The position numbers and the translations under genes are program-made. DNA of 64,000 bases from positions 1-64,000 of the forward strand of contig NZ_PZKN01000010.1 of assembly GCF_003046795.1 (NCBI RefSeq), written 5' to 3'. The DNA comes from Desulfonatronum sp. SC1. GTDB taxonomy: Bacteria; Desulfobacterota; Desulfovibrionia; Desulfovibrionales; Desulfonatronaceae. The notes beneath the pieces are model-generated. The model saw nothing but the letters and a program-made list of their open reading frames with translations, was not told the origin of the DNA and did no database searches. Below, piece by piece: positions 19,241 to 26,265 of the stretch (positions are counted from its first letter, which is position 1; every line of letters starts with the position of its first letter).

Positions 19241-19365
19241 GGCTGTTGTAAAAAAAGCCGCCAAGACACAAAATAAAAGAGCTCAAACCCGAAGCGTATT
19301 TGTCATACGCTTCGGGTTTGAGCTCTTTGCAGCAACGCCGCAATTGGTTTTTTTCAACGGACTGC
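19241..19365. repeat. 125-bp palindromic dispersed element, copy B
   Basis: A 23-bp perfect inverted repeat, AAGAGCTCAAACCCGAAGCG followed by TAT and its complement around a TTGTC loop, sits in the middle. The outer parts are GGCTGTTGTAAAAAAAGCC and the complement of GCAGTCCGTTGAAAAAAACC. Length and outer sequence match copy A (4876-5000) in inverse orientation. It lies between hisF and the convergent moaC, and its last base on the plus strand is the complement of the last base of the moaC TAG stop. It may act as a bidirectional terminator. Confidence 0.75.
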
Positions 19366-19871
19366 TATTCGAGATCGTCGTCCGGTATGGCGTCGTAGGT
19401 CCCGCCCCGCCCTCCGGACTTGTGGATCAGGCGGCAGGGGCCGATGGTGATGTCTTTCTGCACGGCCTTGCACATATCGTAAATGGTCATGGCGGCCATC
19501 TGTACGGCCATCAGGGCCTCCATCTCCGCCCCGGTGCGGTCCGTGCAGCGGATTTCCGAGTCGATCACGATCCGTTGCCGCTGGACGTCCACGGCGAATC
19601 GCAAGTCCACGTAGGACAGATTCAGGCCGTGGCACAAAGGGATCAATTCTGCGGTCTTTTTAGCCGCCATGATCCCGGCGATCTTGGCCGTGGCCAGTAC
19701 ATCGCCCTTGGGCAGGGCCTTGGCCATGAGCAGGTCCAGGGTCTTGGCGGAAAGCACCACCTCACCCCGGGCCATGGCTAGGCGCTGGGTTTGCTCTTTG
19801 GTCCCCACGTCGACCATGGTCAACTCACCTTCTTCGGTCAGATGCGAAAATTTTTCGTCCATCGCCGTCAT
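19365..19871 (-). CDS. moaC: Cyclic pyranopterin monophosphate synthase
   Basis: 168 residues. Family motifs are intact: [38 protein letters not shown] and [22 protein letters not shown]. MoaC makes cyclic pyranopterin monophosphate in molybdenum cofactor synthesis. Its ATG overlaps the dnaJ stop (ATGA), so it is translated in the rpoZ-dnaJ-moaC operon. The molybdopterin enzyme at the right edge of the window is one user of the cofactor. Confidence 0.95.
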   Translation of the reverse strand: MTAMDEKFSHLTEEGELTMVDVGTKEQTQRLAMARGEVVLSAKTLDLLMAKALPKGDVLATAKIAGIMAAKKTAELIPLCHGLNLSYVDLRFAVDVQRQRIVIDSEIRCTDRTGAEMEALMAVQMAAMTIYDMCKAVQKDITIGPCRLIHKSGGRGGTYDAIPDDDLE

Positions 19872-20974
19872 CCTTTGACCGCGTCCTTGGCCTTTTCAAA
19901 AAACCGTTTGACTTTTTTCATGGGCCGATCCTCCTCCAGACGGGCGAACTCCCGGAGCAGTTCCTCCTGCTTGCCGGTCAGTTTGGTGGGGGTCTTGACC
20001 TGAACTTCCACCAGCAGATCCCCACGCTGGGTGCTGCCCAGATGGGGCAGGCCAATGCCAGAAATCTGAAAAACATGCCCGCTCTGGGTGCCCTTGGGAA
20101 CATCCATGGGCACCGGCTCATCCAGGGTGGGCACCTCGATGCGCGCTCCCAGGGCCGCGTCCACGAAGCTGATTTCCGTTTTGACCACCAGATTCTGGCC
20201 CTGACGCCGGAAGACTTTGTCTTCCTCCACGTGGACGACCACGTACAGATCGCCCGGCGGCCCACCGTGCAGGCCCGGCTCTCCCTCTCCGCGCAGCCGC
20301 AGGCGGCTGCCGTTGTCCACTCCGGCGGGTATGCGGACCTTCAGCTCTCTGGTTTTGCGGACAATCCCCCGGCCATGGCAGGCCCGGCACGGAGAGGTGA
20401 GGATTTCCCCCTGACCCTGACAAACCGGACAGGTCACGGCCAGACGGAAAAAACCCTGATTCTGGATCATCTGGCCCTGGCCGCCGCAATGCTTGCAGGT
20501 CTCGGGCCGGGTTCCCGGAGCCGCGCCGGAGCCTTCGCAGTCTCCGCAGACTTCATTTCGCGGGATCTGGAGTTCAACCTCCGTCCCCTTGGCCGCGTCG
20601 CGAAATGCCAGGGTCAAATTGTACCGCAGGTCCGCGCCGGCCTGAGGGCGTGGCCCTCGGGAGCCGAACCCGAAAAATTCGCCGAAAATATCGCTGAACG
20701 TGGAAAAAATATCCTCGTTGCTCCGGAAGCCCTGGAAGCCCGCGTTGTTCAGCCCTTCGTGGCCGAACCGGTCGTAGTGGGCGCGCTTTTGCGGATCGCG
20801 CAGCACTTCATAGGCTTCCGCGGCCTCCTTGAAACGAGCTTCCGCCTGCGGATCATCCGGGTTGCGGTCCGGATGATACTTCATGGCCAATCGGCGGTAG
20901 GCCTTTTTGATCTCGTCTTCCGCGGCGTCACGGGCCACGCCGAGAACGTCGTAAAAATCTTTTCGACCAGCCAT
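19868..20974 (-). CDS. dnaJ: Chaperone protein DnaJ
   Basis: 368 residues. J domain with HPD ([10 protein letters not shown]), Gly/Phe linker, zinc-finger domain with four CxxCxGxG repeats ([32 protein letters not shown]) and the C-terminal substrate domain. It stimulates DnaK ATPase. dnaK and grpE are not in the window. It starts two bases after the rpoZ stop and overlaps moaC. Confidence 0.96.
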   Translation of the reverse strand: MAGRKDFYDVLGVARDAAEDEIKKAYRRLAMKYHPDRNPDDPQAEARFKEAAEAYEVLRDPQKRAHYDRFGHEGLNNAGFQGFRSNEDIFSTFSDIFGEFFGFGSRGPRPQAGADLRYNLTLAFRDAAKGTEVELQIPRNEVCGDCEGSGAAPGTRPETCKHCGGQGQMIQNQGFFRLAVTCPVCQGQGEILTSPCRACHGRGIVRKTRELKVRIPAGVDNGSRLRLRGEGEPGLHGGPPGDLYVVVHVEEDKVFRRQGQNLVVKTEISFVDAALGARIEVPTLDEPVPMDVPKGTQSGHVFQISGIGLPHLGSTQRGDLLVEVQVKTPTKLTGKQEELLREFARLEEDRPMKKVKRFFEKAKDAVKG

Positions 20975-20976
20975 GA

Positions 20977-21198
20977 CTACTTCGTCAGGCCGACGATGCC
21001 GGCTTCCTGGATGCTCTCGGCGGGCAGCACCTTGCCCGCGGCAATTTCACGCAACGCGGTGACGATTTCCTTGTTGTCGCTCTCCACAAGCGAATGATAC
21101 CCTTTGCGGTACTGTTGGACCCGCTTGATGGCCATCTGCACAACGAGAAATCGATTGTCCACCTGCTGCAAGCAGTCTTCCACGGTAATCCTGGCCAT
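20977..21198 (-). CDS. rpoZ: RNA polymerase omega subunit
   Basis: 73 residues, the usual short length. Begins [20 protein letters not shown] and contains the omega core [14 protein letters not shown] and [16 protein letters not shown]. It stabilises the beta-prime subunit. GGGGAGGA precedes the ATG. First gene of rpoZ-dnaJ-moaC. Confidence 0.94.
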   Translation of the reverse strand: MARITVEDCLQQVDNRFLVVQMAIKRVQQYRKGYHSLVESDNKEIVTALREIAAGKVLPAESIQEAGIVGLTK

Positions 21199-21742
21199 AC
21201 GTCCTCCCCCTGTGAGCTGTTCGCACTGGTCTTTGAATTCGCAAAACTTTATTTTTTACCAAGAAACAGGAGTGGCGTCAATGTCCGCCTGAGATGGCAG
21301 GGCATCCGCATCGCCACCATGCACGGGGCCAAAGGGGGGCAGGAAGTATAAAGAATTGCCGGACCGCGGCCTGAGCGTGAAGCGGATCGTTCACCTGGGA
21401 TCCTTCCACCGAACCCCCTCGGGCCAGGACCTGGCCGGGGATTGGATTGATCAGGAGAATTTCCCGTCCTGGTATGTGCCGCTGTTTCAGGTGGTTTGGA
21501 AACTAGTCCCGGAACTGAACAAGGCGAGGAGTCAAGCGAGGACGTGACCCCGCCAGTCTATTCACAGCGCTTGCGGCGATTATCCGTGTCCAGTTTGTGG
21601 AGGAGTCGCTTGCTTCCGTACGCCATCTCCAGGAGCAATTGATTGGATGCAAAATAAAAGACCTGCCTCCATGTCGCATGTCGCGCTGGCTTTCGAGGGC
21701 ATAGACCGCCACGCTGTCGCGAACACCGTGCAAACGCTCCTG
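21199..21742. other. Intergenic stretch with possible degenerate coding remnants
   Basis: No intact gene is supported. The plus-strand frame 21330-21547 (KYKELPDRGLSVKRIVHLGS) and the minus-strand frame ending near 21558 (FYFASNQLLLEMAYGSKRLL) read like pieces of proteins but lack starts and recognisable domains. They may be decayed mobile or accessory genes. It marks the transition from housekeeping genes to the accessory stretch. Confidence 0.35.
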
Positions 21743-22324
21743 TCATTGAGATAATGTCGGGCGGTCCGCTGAAAGCTCGTCAGCCAGCTTTTGGACGGCT
21801 TGACGTAACGGATCATCAGGGGAGAGCCGGAGAAGAGCCTGTTCCAGAATATCCGCGGCCTCCGCGGTCTCTCCCAGTTCCGCGAGGATCAAGGCCCGGG
21901 TGCTGATGAAGGCGACGTTTCCAGGTGAGACGGCAACGGCCCGCTCAGACCATTTCATGGCCTGGCGGGTATCATTCACCTGAAGGAGGACGTAGGCGAG
22001 GTTGTTCATGGCTTCCGGGTTGCCCGGGTTGCGACGCAGGGCGCGCCGGTAACTGGTCGCGGCATCCGTCCAGTTGCCCATGGCCGCATGGATATTGCCA
22101 TGATTGATCAGAGGTTGATCCCAAGCTCGGTCTTTTGCAAAGGCGGCGGCGTACGCCGCAAGGGCCAGGCCTCGGTCTCCGGAAGCTTCGTATGCGACTC
22201 CGAGGTCGTTATGCTCCGCTGCCGTGAGCGGATCGGAGAGCACGGTGATCCGCGGGAGCGAACAGGCCGAAATTCCCAGGAGCAGACCGCAGAGCATGAT
22301 GACGCCGACGCGCACGCGGATCAC
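21743..22324 (-). CDS. TPR lipoprotein of the PA2778-like cluster
   Basis: 193 residues. Lipobox LLGISAC puts the mature N-terminal Cys near residue 21. Three to four tetratricopeptide repeats follow (AAEHNDLGVAYEASGDRGLA, PLINHGNIHAAMGNWTDA, PEAMNNLAYVLLQVNDTRQA). It overlaps the upstream peptidase gene by four bases. In Pseudomonas PA2778 a C39-type peptidase and a TPR domain sit in one protein; here they are two coupled genes. Function of the family is not established. Confidence 0.8.
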   Translation of the reverse strand: MIRVRVGVIMLCGLLLGISACSLPRITVLSDPLTAAEHNDLGVAYEASGDRGLALAAYAAAFAKDRAWDQPLINHGNIHAAMGNWTDAATSYRRALRRNPGNPEAMNNLAYVLLQVNDTRQAMKWSERAVAVSPGNVAFISTRALILAELGETAEAADILEQALLRLSPDDPLRQAVQKLADELSADRPTLSQ

Positions 22325-22878
22325 TCCAGGTACAGATAGAGGTTGTTCATCCGGCTCCAGCGCTGCTTGAGCGTATCCGCGGCCATGAAGCGATATGCCT
22401 CGTGGCCGGAATGCATCAAGAACCCTTCCGGAGCATGGCCGACGAGGACTACGTAATGTCCCTGGCTGGTCGTCATCCGCCCCATATCCAGGAGTAAAAC
22501 GACCGGATCGCCGGCATTGATCCGCTGCTCGAGAAAATCGAGATCGCCACGTCCCGTGACAGGAGACAGGCCCAGACTCCGGGCGTAATTTTCCATGTCC
22601 GGAAGTAGGGTCCTGCCCAAGGCCGGCGTGAAGACCTCCGCGGTAATCGTTGCCAAGGGGAGGGCATGATTCCGGTGGGTCAGAAGGGACGCCAGGGCGG
22701 CCGGACCACAGTCATTCTCCTGGTTTTGGGGTACAAAAGGAACATCCAGAAATATGCCGTCGGCGAACTGCTCCTGGACGTGCCCCGGCGCAGGTGAAAT
22801 CCGCGGATGCAAGCCGCACCCCAAAACCAGAAGAACCAGGCCGAGCAGGACGATTGCCCGCAAGCTATTGGATAACAA
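22321..22878 (-). CDS. C39-family cysteine peptidase-like lipoprotein
   Basis: 185 residues with signal and lipobox (LVLLVLGC, Cys about 21). Peptidase C39-like domain: catalytic Cys in NQENDCGPAALASLL and His in SQGHYVVLVGH. It begins inside the last 14 bases of the PA2779-like gene and ends overlapping the TPR lipoprotein gene, so the three are one translational unit. C39 domains in transporters cut double-Gly leader peptides; in this lipoprotein setting the substrate is unknown. Confidence 0.85.
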   Translation of the reverse strand: MLSNSLRAIVLLGLVLLVLGCGLHPRISPAPGHVQEQFADGIFLDVPFVPQNQENDCGPAALASLLTHRNHALPLATITAEVFTPALGRTLLPDMENYARSLGLSPVTGRGDLDFLEQRINAGDPVVLLLDMGRMTTSQGHYVVLVGHAPEGFLMHSGHEAYRFMAADTLKQRWSRMNNLYLYLE

Positions 22879-23263
22879 TGCGCCGATCGCTCACGCGAAG
22901 GATGACGACGACCAGCAGGATGATCAGGAGAACGCCGATGACCGCGCCGATGACACCGCCTCCGACATCCCCGGAAAGCGTCGCCAGTTGATGCAGTTGC
23001 TCGTCGCTCAAGGTGTCGAGTTTGGCGACGACCTCGGCCTTGCTCATGCCGTAGTCCTGAAGGCGCTGGGAGACGATTTTATGCTCCAGGGCCCCTTGAA
23101 TGGTTGCAATTTGCGCTGTTCGCTCGGAAATGATTTCACCGGACGAGAGGCGACTCTGGGCGAGAAACGCCTCGGCATTGGGCGGAATAAAAGAGAAAAA
23201 ACAAAAGACGGTCAGCACAGCCCAACACAATCGAGCGTTGAGAATCCTTTTTTGCCACGACAT
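22865..23263 (-). CDS. PA2779-family membrane protein
   Basis: 132 residues. Signal peptide (LCWAVLTVFCFFSFIPPNAEA), a helical middle with the family's ALEHKIVSQRLQDYGMSKAEV pattern, and a C-terminal transmembrane segment (VIGAVIGVLLIILLVVVILRV). GGAGGTGATGTGCA precedes the ATG. Proteins of this type are found next to PA2778-like peptidases in many proteobacteria. Role unknown. Confidence 0.82.
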   Translation of the reverse strand: MSWQKRILNARLCWAVLTVFCFFSFIPPNAEAFLAQSRLSSGEIISERTAQIATIQGALEHKIVSQRLQDYGMSKAEVVAKLDTLSDEQLHQLATLSGDVGGGVIGAVIGVLLIILLVVVILRVSDRRIVIQ

Positions 23264-23315
23264 TGCACATCACCTCCAGGATAAAATTGTTGTATCATGG
23301 TTCGTGTACACACAC

Positions 23316-23513
23316 TCAGCGCACCCTGGATCCGGCTGCTCGCGGCCCGGCAAAGAGCCAGATGATCAGTCCGAGCAGCGGGAGAATGAGGATCAACACC
23401 ACCCAGATGACTTTCGACCCGTTGGACGCATTGCTTTGAACCGTCTGAATGATGGCCCAGACACAGGCGATCAGAATGATCAGCCCGAAGATTCCACCCA
23501 CTTCAATTCTCAT
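23316..23513 (-). CDS. Small two-helix membrane protein (PLDc_N type)
   Basis: 65 residues with two transmembrane helices (IFGLIILIACVWAIIQTV and VIWVVLILILPLLGLIIWLF) joined by SNASNGSK. The second helix followed by FAGPR is the pattern of phospholipase D N-terminal-type (PLDc_N) small proteins. GGGAGGGGATC lies directly before the ATG. It is 52 bases upstream of the PA2779-like gene and probably in the same transcript. Confidence 0.8.
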   Translation of the reverse strand: MRIEVGGIFGLIILIACVWAIIQTVQSNASNGSKVIWVVLILILPLLGLIIWLFAGPRAAGSRVR

Positions 23514-23616
23514 GATCCCCTCCCTGTGCCGCCAACGGGTTTCGACTGAACCGTTTCAGAAATGCCGCATCAGAAACGCGAGTGAGAAAAAAGTTCACCA
23601 AGCTGAACGTATACAC

Positions 23617-23668
23617 TTCAATCAATCTTTTCAATCAATCTTTTCAATCAATCTTTTCAATCAATCTT
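23617..23668. repeat. Tandem repeat, four perfect 13-bp copies
   Basis: TTCAATCAATCTT is repeated four times without a mismatch. It lies between the small membrane protein gene and the kinase remnant, and crosses the remnant's last codons. Length is not a multiple of three. Perfect copies suggest recent slippage, so copy number may vary between strains. Confidence 0.85.
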
Positions 23669-24094
23669 GTGACGATGAGGAAATTCCTGTATCTTCCGCC
23701 CCCGGCGACGGTAGGTCAGGGAGAAATGACCTGGGTGGGCCAAGCATCTTGCCTGTCCGGCCCGGATTTCCGAGGAAGACAGGCCGGAATGGGTTTTGTC
23801 GCCGGGAAAAGCATACTTCAAGGCGTTGGTTGCCAGTTCGTTGGCGATCAGGCCGTAGGGAACGGCGATGCCCAGGCCGAGCTCGACGCCGTGCGCCTGC
23901 GCGACGCGGGAGATGTTCCGGCTTGGGGCCAGGGCAAGGCAGAGGTCGTTCAACAGGGTTTCGAGGTAGCCCTGAAAATCGATCCGGGACAGGTTTTCGT
24001 AGCGATAGAGTCGTTCGGGGACAAGGGCGATGGACTTGATCCCGCCGCCCAGATCCTGCAACACCGCGTTCGTGTCCGAATCCGCCCGGAGCAT
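23657..24094 (-). pseudogene. Remnant of a HisKA_2-type sensor histidine kinase
   Basis: 145-residue frame matching the dimerisation and N-box part of the kinase at 32238-33722: IKSIALVPERLYRYENLSRIDFQGYLETLL parallels that kinase's IKSMALVHEKLYHSANLARID. ANELATNALKYAFPGDK is the N-box of the ATPase domain. The part carrying the phosphorylated His and any sensor is missing at the 5' side, and the G-boxes are missing at the 3' side, where the frame ends in the 13-bp tandem repeat. So it cannot be an active kinase. Confidence 0.75.
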
Positions 24095-24206
24095 GTCCGT
24101 ATGTCCGGGCGGTCGACATCGCGAAGAAAAGCGGACGGGACGGTCTTTTGCTCAGCCGGACTGAAGCGGTCGGCGTTGTCGGGAGCCTCCGCCCGTGGCT
24201 CCGGCT

Positions 24207-24407
24207 TCAATTCTTTGGAAAGCGGCTCCAATAATCAAACCAGGAGAGAGTTTTTTTGATCGCCTGGCGCAGTTCCCGCTCATAATCAGCCTTGGGCGGA
24301 AGCCGGGCCGTCCGCGCTTCGGATTCGTTTCGCCCTCCGGGATTCCACGCATTGTCGGCGACATGCCTGTTCGTTTCGTCGCGGCCCCGCGTTTGCTGTT
24401 CAAACAT
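24207..24407 (-). CDS. Small hypothetical protein
   Basis: 66 residues from ATG 24407 with GGAG five bases upstream. The sequence is hydrophilic (MFEQQTRGRDETNRHVAD) and ends in KKTLSWFDYWSRFPKN. It starts inside the last eight bases of the gene before it, suggesting translational coupling. No domain recognised. Confidence 0.55.
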   Translation of the reverse strand: MFEQQTRGRDETNRHVADNAWNPGGRNESEARTARLPPKADYERELRQAIKKTLSWFDYWSRFPKN

Positions 24408-24768
24408 GGCCACTCCTTTGGTGCATGCGGGTTGGCGCCCTCATGGCGGATCGCGGAGCATGGCCCGTCCGCTCCAGAAGCTGCCCCGCCGTGTCCGACA
24501 GGGCCCGGCCGTCCTCGCTGGCCAGAAAATCGCGGATGGTCGCGAAGGAGTCAAAGGCCAAGGCCCCGTGAAAGGTTTTCGGCTCGGAAGACGGGAAGTG
24601 GTGGAGGGCCAAGGCCAGAATGAACCGTCCCACCGCGGTTTTATAGAGGGACAACTGAAGGCGCGTGTGAATGCTCGCGGTCATTCGCTGATCATCGACC
24701 GAGGCCACCAGGTCTCCGTTGAAGACCAGGTCCGGGTGGTTCATCCGTTTGAGTCTGATTTCCTGCAT
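24400..24768 (-). CDS. Hypothetical protein, weak EXLDI-like appearance
   Basis: 122 residues from ATG 24768 (AGGAG upstream). Begins MQEIRLKRMNHPDLVFNGDL, continues with ASVDDQRMTASIHTRLQLSL and an YKTAVGRFIL strand, and ends in a helical DFLASEDGRALSDTAGQLLERTG. The order of these elements recalls EXLDI-domain proteins but the match is loose. Coupled to the 66-residue gene downstream. Confidence 0.55.
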   Translation of the reverse strand: MQEIRLKRMNHPDLVFNGDLVASVDDQRMTASIHTRLQLSLYKTAVGRFILALALHHFPSSEPKTFHGALAFDSFATIRDFLASEDGRALSDTAGQLLERTGHAPRSAMRAPTRMHQRSGHV

Positions 24769-24819
24769 GGTTCGCTCCTGGCTTGTTGCACGTCGAGGTT
24801 TGCTCACACTCCTCACCAC

Positions 24820-25377
24820 TTTTCAAAAAAAATGCCAACGACAAGCTCCTCGCAAAGACTTGGAATAGCTGACCATCATCCGATTTCCGAGAAACACGAT
24901 CCGAATTGATTCTCATCAAGCAAGAATTATTCGTAACAAATGAAGAACCAAATACCTCTTTCACCAAAAATTGCGGCTGAAAAGTACAATTCCAGTTTCT
25001 TGAGAAAATGATGTTCGCGATACAAGAAATCTGTTGCCGCAATCCTGCACATTCAATTTTATCCTCGTATCTCAATGTGATGCCCACTCAGCATCTTTGG
25101 CGCCGATATTGATAGCCATCAGACATGGGTGCGTTCACCCGGCGGTGAAAGAACAGACGAATGGGACGTTTTCCAACCCTTATTTCGTGGGAACCAATCG
25201 GAACCGGCTGCTGGTGTTCTCTTGTGCACGGCCTGGTACGAAAACCTCGAATGCTTCCCAACCGGGAAGACGCTCATGAAACATGATCCGGACAAGGGGC
25301 GGCCCGCCTGATTGTCCGGTTGCACCAAAAAAACCGCCTCTCGATCGAGAGGCGGTTTTTTTGGTGCATTGCCGTTT
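24820..25377. other. AT-richer intergenic region with terminator at its right end
   Basis: No gene is supported. 24820-25110 is AT-rich relative to neighbours and could hold the promoter of the minus-strand gene at 24768. The right end contains the strong palindrome listed at 25334-25369. Confidence 0.5.
25334..25369. terminator. Bidirectional terminator
   Basis: A perfect palindrome: seven A, CCGCCTCTCGA, then its complement TCGAGAGGCGG and seven T. The stem is flanked by CACC/GGTG, which extends the pairing. It lies just after the small gene coupled to the HPr-like gene (minus strand), with U-tracts in both directions. Confidence 0.85.
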
Positions 25378-25552
25378 TTACTTCAGCACGCATTTCATCA
25401 GGGAATTGGCCGGATTGTAGCACAGACAGTCCTCGCCCCTGCTCTTGTCGATGCTGATGTGTCCGAGATTAGGCAGTTCCACGGAATCTCCGTTTTCCAA
25501 TGCCTTGACCGGAACGGAAAAAACAATGTCCAGATTTTTTTATCAGCGGCAT
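25378..25552 (-). pseudogene. Small unknown gene interrupted by a single-base frameshift
   Basis: ATG 25552 has AAGGAG eight bases upstream and overlaps the end of the HPr-like gene. The frame opens MPLIK then hits a run of seven A (minus strand, 25535-25541). With six A the frame would read MPLIKNLDIVFSVPVKALEN and on to a 57-residue protein ending NPANSLMKCVLK and TAA 25378. With seven A that frame is lost. The coherent downstream reading suggests either a sequencing error, a recent mutation, or slippage at the A7 run. It has two closely spaced Cys (EDCLCYNP). Family unknown. Confidence 0.6.
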
Positions 25553-25881
25553 CGCGCGTCTCCTTGTTGTTTGAGATCCCGGGCAATGTCGGCGCTCCAG
25601 GCGGAACATCGGTTCGTGTCCTCTCCCATTCCGTTTTCGAACAGGTCGTAAATATCCCGCACGGCTTTATCGGCATCGTCGCCCGTTGCCGCGACATCCA
25701 CCTGTACGCCCGGCCCGAGAGCGAGAGACAGAACGTCCAGGATGCTCTTGGCATCCGCCGACTTCCGGGCACAACGCAGGGTGATGGCGCAATTGTAGGC
25801 CTGCGCCTTCCTGGCCAGGACCGCGGCCGGACGGGCATGCAAACCGTACTTGTTCTGGATGGAGACTTTCCTGACGATCAT
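25543..25881 (-). CDS. HPr-like phosphocarrier protein with C-terminal extension
   Basis: 112 residues. The HPr active-site His is in NKYGLHARPAAVLA (His about 15), and the regulatory-Ser region reads SADAKSILDVLSLALGPG (Ser near 46). Beyond the usual 85-90 residues it has a tail (ENGMGEDTNRCSAWSADIAR). HPr passes phosphate from EI to sugar-specific EII proteins or to regulators. No other PTS gene is in the window, so it may serve a regulatory PTS. GGAG lies upstream of ATG 25881. It is coupled to the frameshifted small gene. Confidence 0.85.
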   Translation of the reverse strand: MIVRKVSIQNKYGLHARPAAVLARKAQAYNCAITLRCARKSADAKSILDVLSLALGPGVQVDVAATGDDADKAVRDIYDLFENGMGEDTNRCSAWSADIARDLKQQGDARCR

Positions 25882-26265
25882 ATATTCGCTTGCTCCTTTT
25901 TTGAGTATGCCGCGGCATCGGTCCGCGCCCCCCTTGGTCGGCGCTGATCAATACCGCGAACATGGCATGGAGCCAGAGCATTGTTCAAAAAGAATGCCAC
26001 AAGCGGCCTCACCCAGCCTTTCGAATTTGCTGAGGATTTTTGCCTGGTTTGAACCGGCTGGCGTGTTTTTCATGCGATCCAAGAAATAATTCTCAAGAAA
26101 CAAGAACAGGATGGATGCGCTGCTCCTCCCCTCAGGCCGGATCGGAGCGGATTCATTCCCTTTCGGCTGGTTCCGCGGAGAGGTGTGTCCCGCCGGTCAT
26201 CGGTCTGGGAAAGCAGGGGTGCGTCGGAATAGTTGGAGGGCGTGACGACGGTGAGCTCCCGACCG
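25882..26265. other. Intergenic region, no gene seen
   Basis: It separates the HPr-like gene from the end of the adenylation-acyltransferase gene, both on the minus strand. It should contain the HPr-like gene's promoter. No hairpin or repeat stood out. Confidence 0.4.

Noticed and set aside
21280-21351. Helicase-like phrase IRIATMHGAKG suggesting a UvrD remnant
   Set aside because: Only about ten residues match and no neighbouring helicase motif follows in any frame; likely chance.
23617-23668. Tandem copies as a CRISPR array
   Set aside because: Units are 13 bp and directly adjacent, with no spacers.
25543-25545. UGA at the end of the HPr-like gene read as selenocysteine
   Set aside because: The next codon in frame is TAA, so read-through would add a single residue. 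The A7 frameshift explains the downstream frame better.
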